In this document: positions 8,055 through 17,400 of the stretch, in pieces
Position numbering within the stretch: position 1 is the stretch's first letter
How the letters are laid out: every line of letters starts with the position of its first letter
Source: Carboxylicivirga sp.
GTDB taxonomy: Bacteria; Bacteroidota; Bacteroidia; Bacteroidales; Marinilabiliaceae
Length of the DNA: 64,000 nucleotides
NCBI GenBank assembly: GCA_025210475.1
Contig: JAOARW010000105.1
Span: 22,429-86,428 of the forward strand
Direction: 5' to 3'
Notes under the pieces: generated by a model
Databases searched by the model: none
What the model was told of the DNA's origin: nothing
What the model saw: only the letters and a program-made list of their open reading frames with translations
Program-made: the position numbers and the translations under genes

Positions 8055-9251
8055 TTAGCTACAACCGCCCTGAACCCGTTTTGCTTTTTTAACCACAGGC
8101 TTATCGAGGTTAGCAACTGCCTCACCAATTTCTTTTAACTTTTCTGCAGCTTGTTTTCGGAAAATATAAACCTCATTGGCTGTTTTATCAATAGGCTCTT
8201 CATCTGTTAAAAGGAAAAAGTTAGAATTGAACTCGTTGGCGGTACTGTTCAATGCAAAGTTATCCGCTTTTCCATGATATTTGGAAACCAGACAGGCGCG
8301 CTGTGCTTGTTCAAACGAAGCGCCATAGAATACATTTGTTTTGATATTTTGTACTACCCGGCTAATGTTTTCTGACTTATGTAATTCTTCCAAAGGAATA
8401 TTGATGGCTGTTGGGATGTGAAATGCCTTAAACTCCTCAGGAGAGCGCACGTCAATAACATTATACAAGTAATACTGGTGCATCAGCTCATAGGCCAATT
8501 TATCAGCTTCCATTAATTTAGGTTGGCACTCGCCAGCTGCTAATTTGGCATCAATGCGTTGATTCATTAATTCACCTCTGGTGGGAGTAATCATTGTGGT
8601 TACGATAATTAACAAAGCTATTCCAACGCTAATGCTGTATTTACTAATGTCCTTGTTAAGCCATTGGGTGGTTTTGTTATTTACTTTGTTTTCGATGATG
8701 GTAACACCCACAAATGCGCCGGTGGCAACAAAAACCATAATGAGTGCAAAAGCTTCGCGCGAAATGCCCATCATTTCGAACACCAATAGATCACCAAGGT
8801 TCTCAGCGACCATCAGATCTTTAATTAAAGGGTAGCCCTCTACAAAAGCAAATATGCCAAGCCCGGCCCCAAACACAAAGGCCCAACCATCAATTTTGCC
8901 ACTGGCTGCGGCTACTACACTGGTTCCGGGACAAAATCCACCAATGATAAAACCACCACCCATAATGACTCCACCGATAATGGCGGCCCATAAAAAAGTT
9001 GGGTTAACAAAGATGATGTCAACATCCAGCATACCAAGGTGATTTAATAAGGTAATCCCCACCATGGCCGTTACTCCGGCGGTGAAAAACACTTTGAGTA
9101 CAGTGAAATCGTAGCCATAAAACAGACCCACAAGCTTACGGGTCGATCCAAAACCGGCTTGTTCAAGGGCAAAGCCAAAACCCATTCCAACAATTATTGC
9201 GATAATAAAGTTGAATTCGTTACTGATTATATCTGGTACTAATGGTCCCAT
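8055..9251 (-). CDS. YeeE/YedE transporter half with Cys-less rhodanese domain
   Basis: Protein of 398 residues in two parts. Residues 1 to about 220 are a YeeE/YedE (TsuA-like thiosulfate uptake) membrane domain with the conserved Cys motif GGFCPGTS near residue 108. After a last membrane segment near residue 205-220, a rhodanese-like domain follows (about 255-345) with the structural motifs NVIDVRSPEEF and HIPTAINIP. At the position of the catalytic Cys the sequence reads VFYGAS, so no persulfide can form there. The protein ends in QGGCS, an exposed C-terminal Cys. It starts 1 bp after the second YeeE/YedE gene, and the two halves probably form one channel. Role: import or handling of thiosulfate or a related sulfur compound (inference). 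Confidence 0.8.
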   Translation of the reverse strand: MGPLVPDIISNEFNFIIAIIVGMGFGFALEQAGFGSTRKLVGLFYGYDFTVLKVFFTAGVTAMVGITLLNHLGMLDVDIIFVNPTFLWAAIIGGVIMGGGFIIGGFCPGTSVVAAASGKIDGWAFVFGAGLGIFAFVEGYPLIKDLMVAENLGDLLVFEMMGISREAFALIMVFVATGAFVGVTIIENKVNNKTTQWLNKDISKYSISVGIALLIIVTTMITPTRGELMNQRIDAKLAAGECQPKLMEADKLAYELMHQYYLYNVIDVRSPEEFKAFHIPTAINIPLEELHKSENISRVVQNIKTNVFYGASFEQAQRACLVSKYHGKADNFALNSTANEFNSNFFLLTDEEPIDKTANEVYIFRKQAAEKLKEIGEAVANLDKPVVKKAKRVQGGCS

Positions 9252-9252
9252 C

Positions 9253-9786
9253 TTAGTTTACTTTATTAATCCATAATTTTCTGAAAAACCATGCCATGCC
9301 ATAGGCCATTCCAAAAATAGCCATCATGGTAACAATGCCACCAAAGGACATTACCGCCATGCCACTAAGAGCCGCTCCACTGGTACATCCTCGGGCGAGT
9401 TGACTTCCAAAGCCAAACAAGGCACCACCAAAAATGGCAGCAGCAATTCTTATGCCGTTTCTAACTCCGGGGCCTTTTTCAATTTTTACTGCTACCCGGT
9501 TCGACATCACAGCCGATAAAAAGGCACCAATGATAACACCAATCACTTCAAAAACCAGCCATGATTTTAAGGGGCCGTCGGGATTATTTTGTTTTTGAGT
9601 AATGTAGTAATCGGTGGTAGCAGCATGCTCTGGAGCTACACTTTCAACAGTTTGAACCACGAAGCTCTTAATGGCTCCACTGGCGCCCAGTCCACGTCCA
9701 GTTACATAAATGGTGGTTAACAATACAAATCCGAGGAAGAATCCGGCTAAATAGGGATTCATGTATTTTTTAGGTGCTTCTTTCAT
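9253..9786 (-). CDS. YeeE/YedE family transporter half
   Basis: Membrane protein of 177 residues with about four hydrophobic segments and the YeeE/YedE motif ARGCTSGAALSG near residue 130-141. In full-length TsuA-type proteins two such Cys-containing repeats face each other in one chain. Here they are split between this gene and the next, each contributing one Cys motif. The start overlaps the cytochrome b stop by 4 bp (ATGA), a sign of translational coupling. Thiosulfate or a sulfur/selenium species is the likely substrate. Confidence 0.82.
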   Translation of the reverse strand: MKEAPKKYMNPYLAGFFLGFVLLTTIYVTGRGLGASGAIKSFVVQTVESVAPEHAATTDYYITQKQNNPDGPLKSWLVFEVIGVIIGAFLSAVMSNRVAVKIEKGPGVRNGIRIAAAIFGGALFGFGSQLARGCTSGAALSGMAVMSFGGIVTMMAIFGMAYGMAWFFRKLWINKVN

Positions 9787-10454
9787 GATGCTTCATTTTT
9801 GGCTTCTTCAACTTCATTCGTTTCACCTTGCACTGGCTTGGAGTCATCCTCTTCTTCCAGTAATTCCCATCCGCTGATCATTGCCTTTATATTAGATGTA
9901 ACGCTATGGCCGGTAGTTGTCATGTAAACATGTACAATAATAAAGGCCATCAATAACCAGGCACCCAAGGTATGTGCCCAGGCAATCCATTCAAGAGGTA
10001 TGTCACTAACAACAATAACATCGTTAACATCAAATGTTTTGTAGTAAAGGTAAAGCAGGCCACTTAATATCATAACCGGAGCCATCAGTAATTTAAACCC
10101 AAGGTAAGTGATCGCCTGCAGAGGATTTAGTTTTTTCTTGGCTGATTTAATGGTTGGATGAGGAGCATTTTTAAATATTCCGATGGTGTAATATTGTATT
10201 TGCTCTTTCAATTTAGATACCGTTGGGATATATTGTCGCCATTCGCCGGTGGTTAAATGCCAGAAAATAGAGAAAGCGATCAATCCTAATAAAAGATAGG
10301 ATGCAATTCTGTGAAAGCTAACTGCCTTTTCGAATCCCAGCAGTGAAAAAGAACCGTGAATTTCAAAGCCGGTCAAGGCCAGAAATAGTATTAAAGCTGC
10401 CTGACTCCAATGCCAGAAACGCTCAAATTTTTTATAAATATATACTTGTTTCAT
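9783..10454 (-). CDS. Cytochrome b/b561-type membrane subunit
   Basis: Membrane protein of 223 residues resembling the four-helix cytochrome b of Ni-hydrogenases and formate dehydrogenase. Possible heme ligands are His in ERFWHWSQ (about residue 14), SFHRIASY (about 48), AHTLGAWLL (about 160) and IVHVYMTTTGHS (about 174 and 182). Its expected job is to exchange electrons between the quinone pool and a periplasmic partner, here the octaheme cytochrome encoded 35 bp upstream. The C-terminus is acidic. Direction of electron flow is not shown by the sequence. Confidence 0.82.
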   Translation of the reverse strand: MKQVYIYKKFERFWHWSQAALILFLALTGFEIHGSFSLLGFEKAVSFHRIASYLLLGLIAFSIFWHLTTGEWRQYIPTVSKLKEQIQYYTIGIFKNAPHPTIKSAKKKLNPLQAITYLGFKLLMAPVMILSGLLYLYYKTFDVNDVIVVSDIPLEWIAWAHTLGAWLLMAFIIVHVYMTTTGHSVTSNIKAMISGWELLEEEDDSKPVQGETNEVEEAKNEAS

Positions 10455-10489
10455 GATTTATATTTTTTGACAGAAAACCCCTCTTTCTA

Positions 10490-12070
10490 TCACAATTCAT
10501 TTGATTCAAGTTCTTTTCGTTTGTAGGCATTAATTAACCGAGCCAAAGTGTGAATGAGAACACCCGCCATAGCTCCCCATAATAAAAGGTTACCAATCAG
10601 ATCAATCCAATCATTTTTATCGCGTCCAGGCAGATAAAAGTCATTCAGAGCTGCCAGTCGGCCATTTTCTCTCACGTGGCAATCATTGCAGGATAAAGCC
10701 TGTTCTTTAGGAGATACCATGTGATTGATTGGCCAATACATTTCGGTTTCGATAAATTCAAACTCGCCACTAAATGGTAATCCTACACCTTTCATACCCG
10801 CTTCTGCTGCCAGTTTCCAGTCAAAATCTTTCCAATAAGCACTGTCGCCTTTTGCTTCGGCATATACTTTGGGTTGAATCAGCATTTTGGTGTTAGGATC
10901 ATATATTTGATCGCCTCGGTGTACTTTTACAGGATATATTTTTGATCGCTCATCAGTGGCAGAGCCCAATAATCGATTGACCTGAACCGGTACTGAGCTT
11001 ACGGTATCGCCCAAAGCATAATGTTGCGCATTGCCATTAAACCACATGTATTCAGGCTCAACGTTAGTAGCCCATTCAAACTTTCCCTTAATTGATAAGT
11101 AAGTATGGTTGCCTAATGAATCTTCTTCATGGTACGGATTACCTTTTTCGTCGAGCTTACCGGCTTCTGACCAGCGCCAGGCCATTTTTGTAGCATTTTC
11201 TTTAGCATAGCTTGGAATATGACATGTTTGGCACGATACTTTGGAGAAGTGTCGGTTCAATACATCATCCAAATGAGGTTTATTGGTATGGCATTCTTCG
11301 CAGCGCATGCGATTAACATCGGTTGATGACACAGAATAAAGTTTACCTTTTATCTGGTGTTTATCAGCTGAGTGACAGTCAACGCAATCCATGTTAATGC
11401 CATTGGCGGCCATGTGCACATCGGTGTTTCTATCGCATGATAAAAGTGCTTCTTCCAGATCGCCGTGTTTTACATTGTTGCCACCGCCGCTATAGAAGTG
11501 ACAGGCACCACAGTTGATTTTACTTGGGCGTCCAACACTTTGAGCAACCTTACCAAGATTTACGCTACGATCCGGATATCCCGACATAGAGGCGCCTTTG
11601 ATGTATTCTTCACTTTGATCGTGGCAAACCATGCAGTCAACATTTCGGGCATTGTTAAAGTCGAAGGTATTGTGCGACATCCCAAATCCAATGTGACATT
11701 TGGCACATGCCTGTTCATTGGTGCTGGCTCCGATACAAAAGTTATTCAACACATTTTTCTTACCCATTTTTGAGATGCCTTTCCCTTCAACATAGGCAAT
11801 GCGTTCCCAGTTCCAATGGCTTGAATGCATTATCTCTTCATGTCTTTTATTATGACATGTTAAACAGGCTTCGGTTACTTCCTGAGGAGTCTTAAATTCC
11901 TTTTGGAGTAATTGGAATTGGCTGTGATCAACCGATTGGGTAGGCTTATTGGCGAACTCTTGTTTTAGCTCGTACTGCGATAAATTAAGCGGTTTATCGT
12001 GGTGAAAGAAATTTACCAACAATAAAACAATCACCGTAATTAGTACAGAAAAGGTTATCGTTTTATTCAT
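10490..12070 (-). CDS. Octaheme c-type cytochrome, tetrathionate reductase family
   Basis: Periplasmic multiheme cytochrome of 526 residues with eight CxxCH motifs: CLTCH, CAKCH, CMVCH, CGACH, CVDCH, CEECH, CQTCH and CNDCH. An N-terminal hydrophobic segment (about 5-22) and a C-terminal one (about 490-512) anchor it. The spacing and motifs such as CHIGFGMSHNTFDF and NVDCMVCHD fit the octaheme tetrathionate reductase (Otr) family. Otr proteins reduce tetrathionate, and in vitro also nitrite and hydroxylamine. It is first in an operon with a cytochrome b and YeeE/YedE transporter halves, pointing to sulfur-oxyanion respiration. The C-terminal anchor would tie it to the membrane cytochrome b. 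Confidence 0.87.
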   Translation of the reverse strand: MNKTITFSVLITVIVLLLVNFFHHDKPLNLSQYELKQEFANKPTQSVDHSQFQLLQKEFKTPQEVTEACLTCHNKRHEEIMHSSHWNWERIAYVEGKGISKMGKKNVLNNFCIGASTNEQACAKCHIGFGMSHNTFDFNNARNVDCMVCHDQSEEYIKGASMSGYPDRSVNLGKVAQSVGRPSKINCGACHFYSGGGNNVKHGDLEEALLSCDRNTDVHMAANGINMDCVDCHSADKHQIKGKLYSVSSTDVNRMRCEECHTNKPHLDDVLNRHFSKVSCQTCHIPSYAKENATKMAWRWSEAGKLDEKGNPYHEEDSLGNHTYLSIKGKFEWATNVEPEYMWFNGNAQHYALGDTVSSVPVQVNRLLGSATDERSKIYPVKVHRGDQIYDPNTKMLIQPKVYAEAKGDSAYWKDFDWKLAAEAGMKGVGLPFSGEFEFIETEMYWPINHMVSPKEQALSCNDCHVRENGRLAALNDFYLPGRDKNDWIDLIGNLLLWGAMAGVLIHTLARLINAYKRKELESNEL

Positions 12071-12313
12071 GCTTTAGATTTAAATTTTTCAGTAAACCAC
12101 ATTGTTCCAAATACTGAAGATATATGAATTTACTGTGTTGATATTGAATAATCCAAAAGCAAAAATATATAGATATTTACATATGACGAGTTAAATATGT
12201 AGATATTTAGATAATTTAGATTGAGTCTTATTAATAATAAAAGAATCAACCTTTAATAATGTGTATAATATTAAGTAATTAAGGCGTGTTGTATGGAGTT
12301 AAAATAACTACGT
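12071..12313. other. AT-rich promoter region of the octaheme cytochrome operon
   Basis: Holds inverted repeat TTCAGTA (12088-12094) / TACTGAA (12112-12118) and a second, TACATAT / ATATGTA, around 12179-12202 flanked by two TAGATATTTA copies. These may be regulator sites for the leftward operon. No clear -7 element is seen. Confidence 0.35.
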
Positions 12314-13639
12314 TTATTGCTTTCCTTTGAAAATATAGCCTAGCTTCTCAACTTCTACTTTGATTGTGTTGTCCATGAGACTTTCGCATTCGATGCTAAC
12401 GGAGTTGGTGTCAGGATTTGCAATAACACTGTTTACATCCTTCAATTGTAAAAGTGCCTGCTCTACATTGTTTTTACAATGACTGCATGTCATGCCTTCC
12501 ACAATGTATGTTTGAGTAACCAAAGGTTTAGCAACTGTAAACGATGAAAAGTCTGCAGGCATCGGCGATGCATTTGCTACAATAGATTGATTTTGTGTTT
12601 TCTTGATCGTTTGGACAATCTTAGTTTTGCTTTGGAATTTTTTAAAATAACCATAAATAATCAAACTAATCAGTGTAATAGTACATGTCAAATGAAACCA
12701 ATAGGGCATCAATTCGTGGTGATGTAAATGTTTAGCATCTGAGAATAAAGTGAACCATTCACGTGGCAGGAAATTATTAATGATTGTACCAAAAATAAAT
12801 GCTCCGCCTATAATTGAACTGAGGTAAGCCAGGAGAGTTTTGCCACCAAAAACATTTTTAATCACGGTAATGGTTGCTGCGTTGGTTGCCGGGCCAGCCA
12901 TTAATAATACCAGAGCAGCACCTGGCGAAAGGCCTTTTAGCATCAATACTGCCGCAATTGGTACTGAGGCTGTTGCGCAAATATAAAGTGGTGCAGATGC
13001 AGCTAATATCACAAGCATACTTAACCATTCATTTGCCAAATAGGCATTAAAGAAATCATCTGGAATCAAAGTGTCTAATAGTGCGGCTATGAGAATGCCA
13101 ATGATCAGCCATTTGGCTATATCCATCAAGAATTCATTAAAACCATATCTAAATATTTCCTTGAACTTATTACCTCCTAAAGAATTTGTGGAACTAACAC
13201 TTTTTTTATTCTCGGCATTGATTTCTTTGTGAGTAGTGAAGTTGGTAATTATTCCTCCTGCAACACCAGTAATTAAAGCAACAATTACTCTAATAATAGC
13301 AAAGGGCAAACCGAGTAAAGAGTAGGTTACTAAAACGGAATCAACCCCTGTTTGTGGTGTGGAAATCAAAAATGATATGCTTGATCCTTTTGAGGCTCCA
13401 GTGCGATAAAATGAAATGCCGGTCGGTATTACACCACATGAGCACAATGGAAGTGGAATGCCCAAAAGTGCAGTATTAACGGCCGATCGCCAATTGTTTT
13501 GTCCCATGTATCGATCAATCCATCTTTTAGGAAACCAGACCTTTAGAATGCCTGCAAAAAGAAACCCCAATAAAAGGTATGGAGCCATTGAGTTTAGCAA
13601 TTCGATCAATGAATGAAAATAGGATGTAAACAATTGCAT
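12314..13639 (-). CDS. SO_0444-type Cu/Zn efflux permease with HMA domain
   Basis: Inner-membrane permease of 441 residues, PF03773 family with a C-terminal heavy-metal-associated (HMA) domain, the layout of SO_0444-type Cu/Zn efflux transporters. The signature PLPLCSCGVIPTG (about residues 51-63) is followed by two blocks of membrane helices, a His-rich segment HLHHHELMPYWFH and a low-complexity linker. The HMA domain has VEGMTCSHCKNNVEQAL with the CxxC metal site. The ATG at 13639 is preferred; the upstream in-frame codon at 13661-13663 is TTG. A [2Fe-2S] ferredoxin-like gene lies 72 bp upstream on the same strand. Substrate metal is not certain. Confidence 0.85.
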   Translation of the reverse strand: MQLFTSYFHSLIELLNSMAPYLLLGFLFAGILKVWFPKRWIDRYMGQNNWRSAVNTALLGIPLPLCSCGVIPTGISFYRTGASKGSSISFLISTPQTGVDSVLVTYSLLGLPFAIIRVIVALITGVAGGIITNFTTHKEINAENKKSVSSTNSLGGNKFKEIFRYGFNEFLMDIAKWLIIGILIAALLDTLIPDDFFNAYLANEWLSMLVILAASAPLYICATASVPIAAVLMLKGLSPGAALVLLMAGPATNAATITVIKNVFGGKTLLAYLSSIIGGAFIFGTIINNFLPREWFTLFSDAKHLHHHELMPYWFHLTCTITLISLIIYGYFKKFQSKTKIVQTIKKTQNQSIVANASPMPADFSSFTVAKPLVTQTYIVEGMTCSHCKNNVEQALLQLKDVNSVIANPDTNSVSIECESLMDNTIKVEVEKLGYIFKGKQ

Positions 13640-13711
13640 CTTTAGTCGTTTTAGGAAGAACAAAATGTTTTCAGGAAAGTTTGCTAATTGTAGCTTTAAC
13701 TTTTTTAATAA

Positions 13712-13903
13712 TTATTTCGTGACTTCTATAGCTGCATTTTGCTTCTCAATCATTGCTTCAATTTTTGAAATACATCTACCACAATTGCATGCAGCACCCG
13801 TTTCGCTTTGTATCAATTCTAAGGTAGGATTCTCATTATTATTTAAAACTTCTAATATTTGCTCATCACGAATACCGGAGCATAAGCAGATTAATCGACT
13901 CAT
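13712..13903 (-). CDS. BFD-like [2Fe-2S]-binding protein
   Basis: Small protein of 63 residues with the cysteine pattern CLC ... CNCGRC, as in bacterioferritin-associated ferredoxin (BFD) [2Fe-2S] domains. BFD proteins reduce stored iron or act as small electron carriers. Its place directly upstream of a metal efflux permease on the same strand suggests a link to metal handling or to redox sensing of metal stress, but this is inference. Confidence 0.78.
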   Translation of the reverse strand: MSRLICLCSGIRDEQILEVLNNNENPTLELIQSETGAACNCGRCISKIEAMIEKQNAAIEVTK

Positions 13904-14117
13904 GTTATTTTTTTTGCGAAATTACATTTTTTATTTCAAGCCAATATAAATGGGAAGAATATGGATGTTGTGTTAATAAAAATTAACAAAAATTTATAAA
14001 AATTTTGCATTTTCCATTCATTCGCTTATTTTTGGTTAGTTCTTTGATTTATAGGATTTGATAATTGAGAATTAATTTAGAAGCAATATTTATAAATCGA
14101 AATATAAATAATGAGTA

Positions 14118-14147
14118 TTGTTTCAAATTATAAATAATATACTTTTG
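14118..14147 (+). promoter_or_regulatory. Bacteroidetes-type promoter of susC1
   Basis: TTG at 14118-14120, a 19-nt spacer, then TACTTTTG at 14140-14147. This is the Bacteroidetes -33/-7 pattern TTG-N19-TAnnTTTG. Transcription should start about 14153, leaving a leader near 285 nt. Confidence 0.7.
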
Positions 14148-14247
14148 CAATGTCAATTTCGCCAGTTGACATTTGTTAAGAGAACAAAACACAATTAAAA
14201 AGAAGTTTAACCTTTATCGCCATTATTAACTTTTTAAACCTTTAATC

Positions 14248-14292
14248 ATGTACGCTAGAAACCGTTACTTTCGAAAAAAGACATTCAATTAA
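14248..14292 (+). CDS. Possible 14-residue leader peptide upstream of SusC1
   Basis: ATG at 14248 opens a 14-codon frame, MYARNRYFRKKTFN, that ends in TAA at 14290-14292. The 28 bases before it (ATTATTAACTTTTTAAACC then TTTAATC) closely match those before the real start codons of both SusC genes. That suggests ribosomes may also start here. Such a small basic peptide could couple translation to SusC expression. It may equally be a chance ORF in a duplicated leader. Confidence 0.3.
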   Translation: MYARNRYFRKKTFN

Positions 14293-14437
14293 ATTTTATG
14301 TTTTCTAAGATGGAGACATTTGTGTGTATTCGCCAGTACATGCAATAAGGTCTTATTAGAAAGCGATTCTATGAACTGTATCGATGCATAAGTGTGTCGG
14401 TATTTAATCACTATTATTAACTTAAACCTTTTGTTTT

Positions 14438-17400
14438 ATGCGCAGATTAGCATTAATCGCGTCCCTGATTTTATTCGTGGGACTGAACGCAGTGTTTGCT
14501 CAAACAACAACCATTACCGGTAAGGTAACTGATAGCGAATCAGGAGAAGCTATACCGGGTGTATCCGTTGTTGTAAGAGGAACAACTATTGGTACCGTTA
14601 CAAATGTTGACGGTAACTATTCATTAAGTGTACCAGATGATGCAACAAATTTATTGTTCTCATTTGTTGGTATGACAACTCAAGACATAACTATTGCTGG
14701 ACAAACCGTAATCAACGTTGATATGGTAAGTGAAGCTATAGGTGTTGATGAGGTTATTGTAACAGCTTTAGGTCTTCAGGTAAATAAAGACAAGATGGCT
14801 AGTTCAAGCTCATCAATTAAATCAGATGCATTAGCTAATACCGGTGAATCCGGAGTAATTCAGAGTTTGGCTGGTAAGTCTTCTGGTTTAACAATCGTAA
14901 AGAATACTGGTGACCCGGGTGCGGGGGCTTATATTCAGATTCGTGGACAAAACTCGATTACAGGTAGTATACAGCCATTAGTTGTTGTTGATGGTGTACC
15001 AATGATTAACTCATCTAGGGGTGGTGATATTGATGGTGTTGTTCAGCAGTCGCGTATGAATGACTTAAACCCTAATGATATTCAATCCATTGATGTGCTA
15101 AAAGGTGCTGCTGCAGCTGCTGTTTGGGGAACTCGTGCAGCAAATGGTGTAATCGTTATTACAACCAAAGCTGGTAAAGCTGGTTCGGCTAAGAAAGTAC
15201 AAGTTAACGTATACGGAAACTTCTCTTGGGATGAAGTAAGTATAGAGCATAAAAAGCAGAACATATACGGACAAGGTATTAATGGTAATTTTGTTGCAAA
15301 CAGAGGTGAGAGTTGGGGAGACAAAATTGCTGATAGATCCGGAGGTGATGATGCTGTAGATACTGGAGGTGGTTATTTTGAGGCTACAGATGGAACAAAA
15401 TACTATCCAATAACTGAGAAAAGATCTAAAGAAGTTTACAACGATTCTAACAGAGATCAGGTATTTAGAACTGGATTTACACGTGAAATCGGTGGTAGTT
15501 TGGCTCTGAATGGAGATCGTAGTAGTTCATTTATCAGTTTATCTAACTGGGATCAGGAAGGTGTAATTAATGGAAATTCTGATTACAAGAGAACAACTTT
15601 AAGAATTAACTATACTTCCAACCCTACTGATAAAATCAGATTTAAACTGAACACATTTTATTCTGGAATCTCCAGTGATCGTATTCAACAGGGATCTAAC
15701 CTGAATGGTTTATACTTAGGTTATCTTAGAACATCGCCAGACTTTGATAACACTCATTATAAAGGAACATATTATGCAGCCGACGGAACGCCTAATGTAA
15801 ACGCACATCGTTCTTATCGTCGTTATTTAGGTGATCGTCCACCAACCTATAATAACCCAGGTTGGACAATTAATGAGCAGAAAAACACCTCAAATGTACA
15901 GAGGGTAATGATTAATCCAGAATTGCAATTGGATTTAGTAGAGGGAATTAACACTTCATCTAAACTGACAATGCGATATGGACTGGATTTATCAAATGAT
16001 AAAAGACATACGTTTTTCCCAGTTAATTCGGCTGCTGATTTCTCTACAGGATATTTTTCTGAAGAATGGTTAATTGAAAAAGAAAGTACTTTTGAAACGT
16101 TCGCCAGAACAGTTCATTCATTTGGTGACAATACACTTTCATGGATTATTGGAGGACAATATAATGTTCGTAATTATAATTACTTAGGTGGCGATATGGC
16201 TCCGTTTATTAACCAGGTTGATCAAATTTACGATTTCTCAAATGCAACTGCAGCTAACAAAACGCCTTCAAAATACGAAGAGGAACAAAGAACGTTAGCA
16301 GGATATTTAGTTGCTAATCTGGATTTATATGATCAAGTATTTTTAGAAGCGACATTGCGAACTGAAAAATCAAATGCGTTTAAAGATGCAATTTTTTACC
16401 CTTCTTTCTCGGCAGGATGGCAATTTACAAAAATGTTAACACCAAGTGAGTTTTTAACTTTTGGTAAGTTACGAGCTTCTGTTGGAACTGTGGGTGTTGA
16501 GCCTCCATTGTATATTTCAGGAACTGATATTGTAAGTGCATCTGTTGCATCTGGATGGGGACCTTCATTGGATGCTTCATATTACGGAGGTGGATTACAA
16601 AGATCTACCGTTCAGGGTAATCCTAATATCGAACCGGAAAAGAAAACTGAGTTTGAAATTGGTACAGATATGCGTTTCCTTAACGATTATTTATCGTTGG
16701 CCTTCACGTATTACCAAAATAAAACGAAAGGTGCGATTTTTGCAGTTGATGTACCTGCTTCAACAGGATATTCCAGTAAGTTTGAAAATGCTGCTGAGCT
16801 TTCAAACAAAGGTGTTGAAATCGATTTGACTGGTTCAATCATAAAGGCCGGAGATTTTAAATGGGACGTATTACTTAACTTCTCAAAGAATGAGAATATG
16901 GTTGAAGACCTTAAGGGTGTTAAATCAATTTTCCTTAATGGTTTTACCGGCACATCTTCAAGAGCTGTTGAAGGTGAGGCATTAGGAGCTCTTTGGGGCG
17001 GTAAGTGGGCCAGAAATACAGATGGTTCATTGGATTTAGACGCAAATGGTTTTCCAAAACAAGCTTTGGAAGAAGGAGTTATTGGAGATCCGAATCCAGA
17101 TTGGAGAGGTGGTTTAGGTACTACTCTGTCATACAAGGGCTTAAGTTTTAATGTTCTGTTTGAAACCTCACAAGGAGGTGATATGTGGGCTGGTTCAGAA
17201 GCAGTATTGAGGCACTTTGGTATTGCACCAAAAACAGCTAATGAAGTGACTTTAACTTCCGATGTGAAAAACTATGCTGGAGAAACAATTGCTTCAGGAT
17301 CTACAGTACGAGGTAACCTTCATGATTTTGGAGCCGGAAATGTGCTATTAGACCAATCTTGGTATACTGGTTTAGGTGGTGGTTTTGGCTCTGTTTCAGA

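Larger units (their letters stand above)
13904..14437. other. Promoter and long leader of SusC1
   Basis: 534 bp without a large gene. It contains the SusC1 promoter (14118-14147), a leader of about 285 nt, a possible 14-codon leader peptide (14248-14292) and two copies of a pyrimidine/A-rich box directly before start codons (14220-14247 and 14411-14437). Confidence 0.55.
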
